The notes under the pieces: model-generated
Database searches by the model: none
What the model saw: the letters and a program-made list of their open reading frames with translations, nothing else
What the model was told of the DNA's origin: nothing
NCBI GenBank assembly: GCA_947311605.1
Contig: CAMZLC010000065.1
Span: 1-7,018 of the forward strand
DNA from: an uncultured Sulfurovum sp.
GTDB taxonomy: Bacteria; Campylobacterota; Campylobacteria; Campylobacterales; Sulfurovaceae
Direction: 5' to 3'
DNA length: 7,018 nt
Made by a program: the position numbers and the translations under genes
Shown here: piece after piece, positions 1 through 6,472 of the stretch
Layout: each line of letters opens with the position of its first letter
Position numbering within the stretch: position 1 is the stretch's first letter

Positions 1-1
1 C

Positions 2-1534
2 TCAGGCAATCTCCTCTCTCACGGCAATGTAGGAAAATATGCCTACAATATCAGTGACAGCAACTGGACGATCGTAGACCAGGCAAGGTATGCCGACAAA
101 ACTTTCCCCGGCACGGATGACTGTGTGCCAGATTCTGCCATTATCCCTGCGGACAAGAGTGAGAGGCCAGGGTGCGATATCAACTCCACACTTGTGACCA
201 ATACTGGACTCCATGGTAATCCTGTTTACAATGATCTGTATCTGAGATACTACCCAGATCACTTTGATCTAAGCAGCATGTCTCTAGACACGCTCCCCCA
301 AGGAGAAGAGCGTCTATTTATGAATAGTTTTGGTCACTATGACCCCCTGCTTCACCCTATCAATATGGGCGGCATACTCCAAGGTATCATCTCTGCACAA
401 GGCAAACAGAACAATACCCTCAGCAACTACACCTATGCATGTGTGGCAAACGATGTCAATCTGACGCTCCACGCCAAAAGCAGTGACGGGAATCTCTCTC
501 AATCCTTTCAGCAGTACCTTCTGCTACCCTACGAGAGCAACGCTACCGAGTATCAACAAAAGATACTTGGTCTAGGCGAAGCGCTCACGGTCAAAAGAGA
601 AGCTTTTGATGGAAACAACAGTGACCAAGGCTACGGCACTGCCGCAGCCAAGATCTACACAACCTACCAAAAGCCCACTAGTGAAACGCTTCAAAATAAC
701 GGAATAGAGGGCATGAACCCGGTAGTCATTACCTATGAGAATCTCAAAGCAGCATCCAAGGATGACAACGCAAGTGCTTATATGACAACCCATATACCCA
801 CAGGTATCAACAGCTACGACCAGAACAAAACCTACCTCTACGGCAGAGTGGTACCAAGCAAAGGACTCTACAAAACGGATGGCGGCAGCATAGACGCCAT
901 GCTTTTCTTGGTCGCCTATTGTGATCAGGCGGGCTCAGCCTGTCTGAATACCTATCATCTTGGCGGGCCAGTGAGCGCAGAAAATCTCAGCGATGATTGG
1001 CATACTATGGTATTCATAGACGATAACAACTCCGGAAATACCTTTACCGACCCGCAAATAAGCTACGGCAGACTCAATATGAATAATCACCACTACGATG
1101 GGGTGCATACACCTATTCGCTTAAAAAATAACGACAGCATATCTCCTACATCTAAAGATATTTTAAATGATAAACACACACCATCAGAAGGAGTTCTAAA
1201 AGGAGTTCCTTTCAAGAAGAACGGAACCATACTCGATACAAAAATATCCATGGTCAATCCTGCTGTAAGCAATCGGCCGACTACCAATACGGTGGGGTAT
1301 TATCCAGAGCCATACCTGCTCTACTATCAAGGTGATCTGTCTCGCAATGAAGCAGATGCAAGGATAGCCGCCAATATACCCAATGAGACAAGAACATCAG
1401 GCACCCTCAGGCACAAAGAGTTCTTCAGAAACAGATTCTTGCCTGCTGAATCCATCTGGACAGGCAAAGGTAAAACAGGCCATACCGTCGGAGATGATAT
1501 CAACAGAGACAAGACCAAAAGGGTGGAATGGTAA
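2..1534 (+). CDS. Large surface protein, MshQ/DUF6701-like, C-terminal part (5' end outside the window)
   Basis: The reading frame is open from the window edge to TAA at 1532-1534, giving 510 residues; the GTG at 125 is only an internal codon. No membrane segment is visible, and the composition (rich in Asn, Ser, Thr, Tyr and Gly, few Cys) fits a secreted or outer-surface beta-rich protein. Segments that resemble my memory of MshQ/DUF6701 proteins are: GKYAYNISDSNWTIVDQ near residue 11; RYYPDHFDL at about 82-90; a stretch starting FGHYDPLLHPINMGGI and ending in SNYTYACVAND; and YGRLNMNNHHYDG near 354. The tail has W486-TGKGKTGH and ends in VEW. It is the first visible gene of the pilin operon and overlaps the next start at TAATG. 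By analogy with MshQ or PilY1 it may be a pilus-associated adhesin or tip protein. That role is inferred from position and weak similarity; the N-terminus and signal peptide cannot be seen. Confidence 0.7.
   Translation, partial: SGNLLSHGNVGKYAYNISDSNWTIVDQARYADKTFPGTDDCVPDSAIIPADKSERPGCDINSTLVTNTGLHGNPVYNDLYLRYYPDHFDLSSMSLDTLPQGEERLFMNSFGHYDPLLHPINMGGILQGIISAQGKQNNTLSNYTYACVANDVNLTLHAKSSDGNLSQSFQQYLLLPYESNATEYQQKILGLGEALTVKREAFDGNNSDQGYGTAAAKIYTTYQKPTSETLQNNGIEGMNPVVITYENLKAASKDDNASAYMTTHIPTGINSYDQNKTYLYGRVVPSKGLYKTDGGSIDAMLFLVAYCDQAGSACLNTYHLGGPVSAENLSDDWHTMVFIDDNNSGNTFTDPQISYGRLNMNNHHYDGVHTPIRLKNNDSISPTSKDILNDKHTPSEGVLKGVPFKKNGTILDTKISMVNPAVSNRPTTNTVGYYPEPYLLYYQGDLSRNEADARIAANIPNETRTSGTLRHKEFFRNRFLPAESIWTGKGKTGHTVGDDINRDKTKRVEW
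1522..1527 (+). promoter_or_regulatory. Ribosome binding site of the first prepilin gene
   Basis: GGTGGA lies 6 bases before the ATG at 1534. An in-frame ATG at 1528 would sit directly against it with no spacer, so this site favours the 1534 start. The 1534 ATG shares one base with the stop of the upstream gene (TAATG), which is typical of translational coupling. Confidence 0.5.
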
Positions 1535-2253
1535 TGCGTATCTATCGCCAAAGAGCCGCTATAGCCATGATTGAACTGATTTTTTCCATTGTGATCATGG
1601 GTATCGTGATGCTCTCTGCTCCGATGCTGATCTCAACGGCTGTCAAGTCAACGTCTGTGGCACTACAGCAGGAAGGGATCAACGAAGCAGCAGCGAGGCT
1701 CAACCTCGTGATGACCTATGAGTGGGACGAAAATGCACTCCAAGGAGTATGCCAAAGCCAACCCCCCATACTCACCACCACAGCTGGCGACAGTGAGCTC
1801 AATGTATCTGCGAGCGATCCTTATGTCAGAGCAGGAACCGATCCAGGGCAAACTTCCCATAGATTTGACTGCCTCAGAAACAATCGATATTATGCCGCAA
1901 GCACGGCATTGGGCAAAGAGGGAAACCTCACCAATGACATCGATGATTTTGATGGTAACACGGCCCTCCTGGACATTGCAAGCTCTGGCACTGGCGGAAA
2001 AGACTATATAGAAAGGAGCACAGTGCAGATCAATACAGCTACCCAGTACATATCAGATACTGCAAATTATGCTGGTAGTTCTTTTAGTTTTGCCCCAAGT
2101 TTCAGCGCCTCTCCCGGCACCACCAATATCAAAGCTATCACAGTCACACTCACCAGCACAAGTGGTGTAGACGAACTCGAGAAAACGATTGTGCTCCGTG
2201 CATTCTCTTCCAATGCTGGAAGCTACCACTACCATAAGGATTTCATGCCATGA
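1534..2253 (+). CDS. Type IV prepilin, MshD/PilV-like minor pilin
   Basis: A 239-residue prepilin, inserted in the inner membrane and expected to be cleaved by a PilD-type prepilin peptidase. The leader is nine residues (MRIYRQRAA). Cleavage after A9 gives mature IAMIELIFSIVIMGIV with Glu at +5 (E14) and a single hydrophobic helix to about residue 37. The +1 residue is Ile instead of the usual Phe, and -1 is Ala instead of Gly. The globular part has two cysteines (C73, C113) that could form a disulfide. The tail KTIVLRAFSSNAGSYHYHKDF resembles tails of other Campylobacterota minor pilins. Start chosen at 1534 over 1528 because of ribosome-site spacing. It overlaps the next gene by four bases (ATGA). 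The MshD/PilV assignment rests on position before an MshO/PilW-like gene and on size; the prepilin class itself is clear. Confidence 0.85.
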   Translation: MRIYRQRAAIAMIELIFSIVIMGIVMLSAPMLISTAVKSTSVALQQEGINEAAARLNLVMTYEWDENALQGVCQSQPPILTTTAGDSELNVSASDPYVRAGTDPGQTSHRFDCLRNNRYYAASTALGKEGNLTNDIDDFDGNTALLDIASSGTGGKDYIERSTVQINTATQYISDTANYAGSSFSFAPSFSASPGTTNIKAITVTLTSTSGVDELEKTIVLRAFSSNAGSYHYHKDFMP

Positions 2254-3104
2254 TAGATCGAACAAACACCCAAAAAGCCTTCACCATGGTAGAGCTCGTC
2301 ATGGTCATCGTGGTCCTGGGTATCGTCTCCAGTATCGGCGCCAGTATCATCGCGCAGGTCTACGAGAGCCTTATCATCCAGCGCGCCCAGTACCGTGCCA
2401 ATATCAAAACAGAGCTCGCCCTCAACCAGATCGCCAACCGTCTGCGCTATGCCATCCCCGCCACCATAGGCGTCAGGCAAGCCGGCACCGGTGACACATT
2501 TGACGATATCATCACCACTACCAAAGAGAATGTCAAAGTGCTCCAGTGGGTGGGTTATGACGGAGACAGTTTTGAGGCGATTAGCGGCAGTGCCACAGGT
2601 GCAGTGCGCAGACCCGGCTGGAGCGGCTTTTGTGATGTTAATGCCACACTCAACGCAGGAGGGAACAAGCTCATCACCCCAGGCTCCAGTCTCGAGCTTG
2701 CTAGCACTATAATAGGAAACCTTGAAGGCGATATTGCGGGGGCCTCTCTCTACTTCGCAGATACCAATGGCACAAGCTACGGTATCAGAAGTGTATCTGG
2801 ATATACCATAACGCTTGATGACCCATTCCCCCCCGGTACGCTCGTCAACGAGCGCTATAAGCTTGCCTGGAGCTCCTATGCCCTTGAGGTGGATGCAAAC
2901 GGAAATCTTAAGTTGCACTACAATTTTTCTCCAATACACAAAGCGAATATCGGTGGGGGTTCCTCGCTCTTATTGCATGATGTCACCAACTTCCGCTTCA
3001 AATACGCTGGAGGTGCCTTCAGGCTCAAGATCTGCAAGAAAGAACCCATAGGCATGGACACCAACGCGACCATCCATGCCTGCAAAGAGAAGGTAATATT
3101 CTAA
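2250..3104 (+). CDS. Type IV prepilin, MshO/PilW-like minor pilin
   Basis: A 284-residue prepilin with a canonical N-methylation signal: leader MIDRTNTQKA, then F11-TMVEL with Glu at +5 (E15) and a hydrophobic helix to about residue 36. It is the largest prepilin of the group, as PilW/MshO usually is, and has a long globular region after the conserved alpha helix (IKTELALNQIANRLRYAIP, about 52-70). There are three cysteines, C128, C262 and C278; the last two lie in a short C-terminal loop, ICKK...HACKEKVIF, and probably pair. Start ATG at 2250 overlaps the upstream TGA (ATGA), with AAGGA at 2236-2240, nine bases before it. It ends at TAATG with the next gene. A role as a minor pilin in initiation or tip assembly is inferred from the family; the PilW/MshO label rests on size, order and N-terminal domain. 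Confidence 0.85.
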   Translation: MIDRTNTQKAFTMVELVMVIVVLGIVSSIGASIIAQVYESLIIQRAQYRANIKTELALNQIANRLRYAIPATIGVRQAGTGDTFDDIITTTKENVKVLQWVGYDGDSFEAISGSATGAVRRPGWSGFCDVNATLNAGGNKLITPGSSLELASTIIGNLEGDIAGASLYFADTNGTSYGIRSVSGYTITLDDPFPPGTLVNERYKLAWSSYALEVDANGNLKLHYNFSPIHKANIGGGSSLLLHDVTNFRFKYAGGAFRLKICKKEPIGMDTNATIHACKEKVIF

Positions 3105-3586
3105 TGAAAACAGATACAATGAGAAATGGCTTTTCGATGATCACAGCGATCTTTGTCATCGTCATCATGGCGACAGTCGGTGCCTTCGTGATGAACCTCA
3201 GCGGCAAGATCGTCAAGACCACCACCGCACAATTCCAGCATGAACAGGCGATCCTCTATGCCAAGAGCTACACAGAGTTTGCCGTCATGGCAGTCACAGC
3301 ACACGACAGAAGCGCAGACTGCGTAGAGACTATCACCGGCAACATAGGAACGCCTAGCAATGGCAATGGCTATAGCATCCGTACACACATAGCCTACATT
3401 GGGCCTATCGCTGAAATAGAAAAATGTGGTAACCCCAGCGGAACAGGCGTGCGTCAACTTAGCACCACTGTCACTGACACCGCCACGCCACTCACCATCA
3501 TTATCGATGCCTATGTGGACTACAAAGATCCCGACAATACCACTCTCTGGCGCACTGTCCACAGGCGCACCGTACAAAAGATATAG
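3104..3586 (+). CDS. Prepilin-like protein without Glu+5, MshP/PilX/GspK-like
   Basis: A 160-residue protein with leader MKTDTMRNG and a predicted cleavage G9|F10. The mature N-terminus FSMITAIFVIVIMATVGAFVM forms the hydrophobic helix, but +5 is Thr (T14), not Glu. Loss of Glu+5 is typical of GspK and of MshP/PilX-type subunits, which sit at the tip and need no partner above them. The helix continues into a Gln/Ala-rich segment (about 38-66) as in PilX-type proteins. Two cysteines, C73 and C108, could form a disulfide. The tail DYKDPDNTTLWRTVHRRTVQKI looks like a final beta strand with a basic end. Start ATG 3104 overlaps the upstream TAA, with GAGAAGG at 3087-3093 ten bases before; ATG at 3119 is a possible shorter start with a 4-residue leader. 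Order (D-O-P) and size support MshP-like. Confidence 0.8.
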   Translation: MKTDTMRNGFSMITAIFVIVIMATVGAFVMNLSGKIVKTTTAQFQHEQAILYAKSYTEFAVMAVTAHDRSADCVETITGNIGTPSNGNGYSIRTHIAYIGPIAEIEKCGNPSGTGVRQLSTTVTDTATPLTIIIDAYVDYKDPDNTTLWRTVHRRTVQKI

Positions 3587-3590
3587 AGGA
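3585..3590 (+). promoter_or_regulatory. Ribosome binding site of the last prepilin gene
   Basis: AGAGGA lies 8 bases before ATG 3599. The in-frame ATG at 3590 shares the final A of this site and so would have no spacer. This decides the start in favour of 3599 (MNKKAFTMIEL) over MQQMNKKAFTMIEL. Confidence 0.55.
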
Positions 3591-3598
3591 TGCAGCAG

Positions 3599-4240
3599 AT
3601 GAACAAAAAAGCATTTACCATGATAGAGCTTGTCTTCGCCATTGTCGTGATCGGTATCCTGGCAGCACTGGCGATACCTCGAATGGAGCGTGATCTCAGG
3701 CAAGAGGCAGCAGACAATATCCTCTCTGCTGTCCGCTATACCCAGCATCTGGCACTGCTGGATGATAAGCATAAGTTTGATGACGCCAAATGGCAAAGAG
3801 CCTTTTGGCAGATACAGTTTGAAGGCTGTGCGGGAGGAGGTCTATTCTACACTATCGGATCCGATGAAAACTACGGTGGCGATATCGATGAGAGTGAAGC
3901 TATCTTAGATCCAGCCAACAGCAAAAGAGTCTTTTGGAGAAATACAGATAGCTGCACCCATGGAGGCGATAGTGACACCAGCCCTAATATCTTTCTGACA
4001 AAAAAGTATGGTATCGCCAGTGTCTCTGGTTCCGGAGGATGTAATGGAGTACAATATCTAGGTTTCGATCATTTGGGCAGACCTCATGTAGGCTTCTCTT
4101 CATCTGGAAAGCCAGACAACGCAAGCTATATGGGGAGTGCCTGCACTTTTGCATTCACACTGGAAGAGGGTGACGATATCATCCTCAATATCGAGCCGGA
4201 AACCGGTTATGCGTATATAGTCGGTCAGGAAAATATATAA
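3599..4240 (+). CDS. Type IV prepilin with GspH/FimT-like C-terminal domain
   Basis: A 213-residue prepilin with a five-residue leader (MNKKA) and mature F6-TMIELVFAIVVIGILAALAIP, Glu at +5 (E10) and the Pro27 kink typical of type IVa pilins. The C-terminal region (about 148-207) reads CNGVQYLGFDHLGRPH, then ACTFAFTLEEGDDIILNIEPETGYAYI; the FTL-x-I-x-I-x-P-x-TG pattern is that of the GspH/FimT fold. Four cysteines (C77, C119, C148, C182) allow two disulfides. It is much longer than a major pilin and is more likely a minor pilin or pseudopilin of the MshC/FimT kind, though a structural subunit cannot be excluded. It is the last gene of the operon, 12 bases after the previous stop, and no terminator hairpin follows its TAA. 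Confidence 0.85.
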   Translation: MNKKAFTMIELVFAIVVIGILAALAIPRMERDLRQEAADNILSAVRYTQHLALLDDKHKFDDAKWQRAFWQIQFEGCAGGGLFYTIGSDENYGGDIDESEAILDPANSKRVFWRNTDSCTHGGDSDTSPNIFLTKKYGIASVSGSGGCNGVQYLGFDHLGRPHVGFSSSGKPDNASYMGSACTFAFTLEEGDDIILNIEPETGYAYIVGQENI

Positions 4241-4241
4241 T
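4236..4241 (+). promoter_or_regulatory. Candidate -10 promoter element for the transporter gene
   Basis: A perfect TATAAT, spanning the last codon and stop of the upstream prepilin gene plus one base, lies 27 bases before the transporter ATG at 4269. The surrounding stretch 4231-4252 is strongly AT-rich in an otherwise GC-balanced region. No good -35 hexamer is seen 16-18 bases upstream (the sequence there is GTATAT or similar); Campylobacterota sigma-70 promoters often lack a conserved -35. A start point near 4248 would leave a leader of about 20 bases. This is an inference from sequence only. Confidence 0.4.
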
Positions 4242-4268
4242 ATGTGCATATAGATTCCTAACACATTG

Positions 4269-5459
4269 ATGCACACTAGACTTCTCAACCGCAACAGCAA
4301 CCTCGCCATTCTCACTGCCGGTATCCTTTCGCTGATCCTCGGGATCGGGATCGCCCGTTTTGCCTTCACTTCACTGCTGCCGGCGATGATGGAGCGCTAT
4401 CTGGATGTCACGGCTACCGGTGTGCTGGCATCGGTCAATTTTGCAGGCTATCTCTCCGGGGCGATCTTTGCGGTCTTTATCCGGGATATCAATACCAAGG
4501 TACGCTATTTTCGGCTCGGTATGTTGCTCTCCGTACTGACGACCCTCGTGCTTGCCCTGACGGAAAACCAGATGCTCTGGATCCTCTCTCGTATCATTGC
4601 GGGCTTTGGCACGGCTATGGGCATGGTCGTAGGCTCCGCTATCGTCATGTACAAGCTGGATATGGAGGATAAAACCAAAGCAATGGGGATCCATTTCAGC
4701 GGTATCGGGATCGCGATACTGGTCACCGACCTGATCTCCAAGGCTGTGCTTACCTCTGGAGGGGACTGGCACCGTGCCTGGCTGACGCTAAGCCTCGTCG
4801 GCATCCCGCTTGCACTCTATACTACCTATATCCTCTCCTTTGACCGTCATATCCAGCAGGCTGCTCAGCAGCACAAGTTTGATATCAGTATCTTCAGTCC
4901 TTTTGTCATCCTACTGACGGTAGCCTACTTCACCGAGGGAGTGGGATTTGTGGTGCAGGCAACCTTCCTGCCGGATATCATCGACAGCATACCTGGTCTC
5001 GAAGGTTGGGGGAGTCGCACATGGACCATGGTGGGACTGGCAGGCATCCCCTCCTGTATCCTCTGGATGCGACTGGCACACCGCTTCGGGAGCATCCCGA
5101 TCATCATACTTGCCATGGCACTTCAGGTGATCGGCATCCTTCTGCCTGCCCTCACAGACAGTATCCCCCTCATCCTGCTCAGCGGACTGCTCTACGGCGG
5201 TACCTTTGTAGGGCTCGTAGCACTCTTCCTCAATCTCGGTGGCAAGATCGCGGCACACAATCCCGTCGTACTGATGGGTGCCTTTACCACCGCTTACGGC
5301 ATAGGGCAGGTGACGGCACCGCTCTACAGTGTTGCACTGGTGCACTATAGCGGCAGCTATGATGCAGCACTCTACCTCACTGCAGCCATTGTCTCTGCCG
5401 GTGTCCTGCTCCTGTGGTATGGCAAACAATACCAGCCCCGGGAGCCCTCAGACTCCTAA
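4269..5459 (+). CDS. MFS transporter, YbfB/YjiJ family
   Basis: A 396-residue inner-membrane protein with about 12 hydrophobic segments in two halves separated by a polar stretch (about 191-207, FDRHIQQAAQQHKFD). The signature LGIGIARFAFTSLLPAMM at about 24-41, followed by TGVLASVNFAGYLSGAI, is typical of the YbfB/YjiJ branch of the major facilitator superfamily. These proteins are proposed exporters or sugar/drug-type transporters of unknown substrate. The length is normal for the family. Start set at ATG 4269; a TTG at 4266 in the same frame is possible, and neither has a clear Shine-Dalgarno sequence. The gene follows the pilin operon by 28 bases but is unrelated in function and appears somewhat richer in GC, so it probably has its own promoter. 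Its TAA overlaps the stop of the converging haemoglobin gene. Substrate unknown. Confidence 0.88.
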   Translation: MHTRLLNRNSNLAILTAGILSLILGIGIARFAFTSLLPAMMERYLDVTATGVLASVNFAGYLSGAIFAVFIRDINTKVRYFRLGMLLSVLTTLVLALTENQMLWILSRIIAGFGTAMGMVVGSAIVMYKLDMEDKTKAMGIHFSGIGIAILVTDLISKAVLTSGGDWHRAWLTLSLVGIPLALYTTYILSFDRHIQQAAQQHKFDISIFSPFVILLTVAYFTEGVGFVVQATFLPDIIDSIPGLEGWGSRTWTMVGLAGIPSCILWMRLAHRFGSIPIIILAMALQVIGILLPALTDSIPLILLSGLLYGGTFVGLVALFLNLGGKIAAHNPVVLMGAFTTAYGIGQVTAPLYSVALVHYSGSYDAALYLTAAIVSAGVLLLWYGKQYQPREPSDS

Positions 5460-5839
5460 AGTCCAAGATTTCGCATAAAATTACCTGCGATGATACCGCT
5501 TCTGGTTTTGAAAAACTCCCCCGCCTGTGGGGTGTACACCTGATCTGCCGCCTCAGCAAAAAGCGCCAGCCAGTGCTCAAATGCCTCCCTGCTGATCCCC
5601 GGCATCTGAAAGTGCGGCGCCAGAGGATTCCCCTGATACGCGCCGTCACCCAGAGCCACCGATGCCCAAAAGCCACTGATCAGCAGCAGGTGCTCCTGCC
5701 ATACGGCACTCTCAATATCCGCCCCCAGCTTCTCTATAAAAAACGGTCCTACGATCTCATCTCTAAGTATCATGGGGTAAAATAGCCTAACCAGCCTTTC
5801 AATATTTTCTCTGTTTATACTGTTTTCGAGTGTGTGCAT
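5456..5839 (-). CDS. Group III truncated haemoglobin (Ctb-like)
   Basis: A 127-residue cytoplasmic haem protein, the same length as Campylobacter jejuni Ctb. Residues expected for group III are present (numbering from M1 at 5839): TyrB10 = Y21 in RLFYPMI, HisE7 = H50 in WQEHLLLISGFWAS, proximal HisF8 = H76 in LAPHFQMPGIS, and TrpG8 = W90 in FEHWLALF. The group III Gly-Asp-Gly-x-Tyr-x-Gly-x-Pro-Leu pattern is at 64-73. Such proteins bind oxygen tightly and are linked to oxygen handling, peroxidase-like chemistry or nitrosative stress in microaerophiles. ATG 5839 is preferred to an upstream GTG at 5857 because AAAGGA (5850-5845) lies five bases before it and the Ctb N-terminus aligns there. It is 55 bases downstream of the methyltransferase on the same strand. 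The TAG overlaps the transporter stop. Confidence 0.92.
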   Translation of the reverse strand: MHTLENSINRENIERLVRLFYPMILRDEIVGPFFIEKLGADIESAVWQEHLLLISGFWASVALGDGAYQGNPLAPHFQMPGISREAFEHWLALFAEAADQVYTPQAGEFFKTRSGIIAGNFMRNLGL

Positions 5840-5894
5840 GTTGTTCCTTTGGCGCACTGTAACACAGGAAAGCTTAGTCCTATTTGAGTCGGTA
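5840..5894 (-). other. 55-base intergenic region before the haemoglobin gene
   Basis: This is the longest non-coding gap in the window. It holds the haemoglobin ribosome site. An imperfect inverted repeat, AGGA...TCCT around AAGCTT (5866-5881), is too short for a terminator and is not followed by a T-run on either strand. No convincing -10/-35 pair is visible. A haemoglobin promoter or regulator site could lie here, but none can be named. Confidence 0.3.
5845..5850 (-). promoter_or_regulatory. Ribosome binding site of the truncated haemoglobin gene
   Basis: AAAGGA read on the minus strand, five bases before ATG 5839. It lies downstream of the alternative GTG at 5857, which has no comparable site, and so fixes the start. 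Confidence 0.65.
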
Positions 5895-6470
5895 TCAAGA
5901 CTTTAGCAGCACCGTGAAGTCACCTTCAAGATAGCCCTCCCTGATCTCCACATTTCCCCCAAACGGTCGGCAGAGCGCCATGATCTCATGCGGCTGCCAG
6001 CAGCTGTAAACTTCTCCCTCTGCTCTACCATGCAATAAATTAAAAACAAAGCCTTTGCGGCTCTTCTCAAAACAACGCTGGATAAAAACAGGAGTCTCCA
6101 GTCGTGTCAACAGGTTCATAGATCCGCTTGCAACATACCAGTCAGCCATAGGGATACTCTGCCGGAGAATATCCTTCTGCATGATCTTGCATCCGGTGCG
6201 CATCTTGGCTTCCGCCACCATCGGAGTACAGAGATCCAATCCCGTATACATTTTTGGGAGCTTATCTTTCTCCTGGAGATAGAGATACAAATCCCCAAAT
6301 CCACACCCTGCATCGACCAGTGTATCCCCGCGTATATCTCCCAGACAGGAAAGGATCACCGAAAATCGACGCCTCTGTGTCTGCACTGAATCCCATGCCA
6401 CACCTTCAGCAGAGACCCCGTGCTTATCGTACGTATGCTGATAAAATGTTTTTTGATCGATACGTGCCAT
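5895..6470 (-). CDS. Class I SAM-dependent methyltransferase
   Basis: A 191-residue cytoplasmic protein with a Rossmann-type methyltransferase core. Motif I is LVDAGCGFGDLY (51-62), binding S-adenosylmethionine. The acidic post-I residue is D79 in YTGLDLCTPMV. Motif III is probably QKD (98-100), and motif IV is DWYVASGSMNLL (110-121). The N-terminus (FYQHTYDKHG...VAWDSVQTQRRRFSVIL) resembles small methyltransferases that act on unknown small molecules or proteins. The substrate cannot be told from sequence: the NPPY-type motif of N6-adenine or glutamine methylases is absent, so a DNA or release-factor methylase is unlikely. The start ATG lies two bases after the stop of the upstream DUF234 gene, with no Shine-Dalgarno sequence (AAAAATAAAAAGTACTAAAA), so it is probably translated by coupling. 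Confidence 0.82.
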   Translation of the reverse strand: MARIDQKTFYQHTYDKHGVSAEGVAWDSVQTQRRRFSVILSCLGDIRGDTLVDAGCGFGDLYLYLQEKDKLPKMYTGLDLCTPMVAEAKMRTGCKIMQKDILRQSIPMADWYVASGSMNLLTRLETPVFIQRCFEKSRKGFVFNLLHGRAEGEVYSCWQPHEIMALCRPFGGNVEIREGYLEGDFTVLLKS

Positions 6471-6472
6471 TT

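Noticed and set aside
125..127. GTG as the start of the first gene
   Set aside because: The frame is open back to base 2 and the upstream residues (GKYAYNISDSNWTIVDQ) fit the same protein family, so the true start is outside the window.
2229..2939. Long minus-strand open frame (236 codons) opposite the MshO-like gene
   Set aside because: It lies wholly antisense to a clear prepilin gene. The translation is rich in Asp, His and Gly with no domain, as expected from the complement of a codon-biased gene.
3101..3796. Minus-strand open frame (231 codons) across the MshP-like and GspH-like genes
   Set aside because: It spans two convincing prepilin genes in antisense, includes Cys/His-rich low-plausibility sequence and has no recognisable motif.
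4241..4268. Terminator for the pilin operon in the gap before the transporter
   Set aside because: The only symmetry is TATG-TG-CATA, which is too short and AT-rich to act as an intrinsic terminator.
5414..5785. Plus-strand open frame overlapping the haemoglobin gene
   Set aside because: It is antisense to a gene with all expected haem-binding residues, and its start lies inside the transporter in another frame.
5866..5881. Inverted repeat AGGA-AAGCTTAG-TCCT as a terminator or operator
   Set aside because: The stem is only four base pairs with a mismatched interior, and there is no T-run on either strand.
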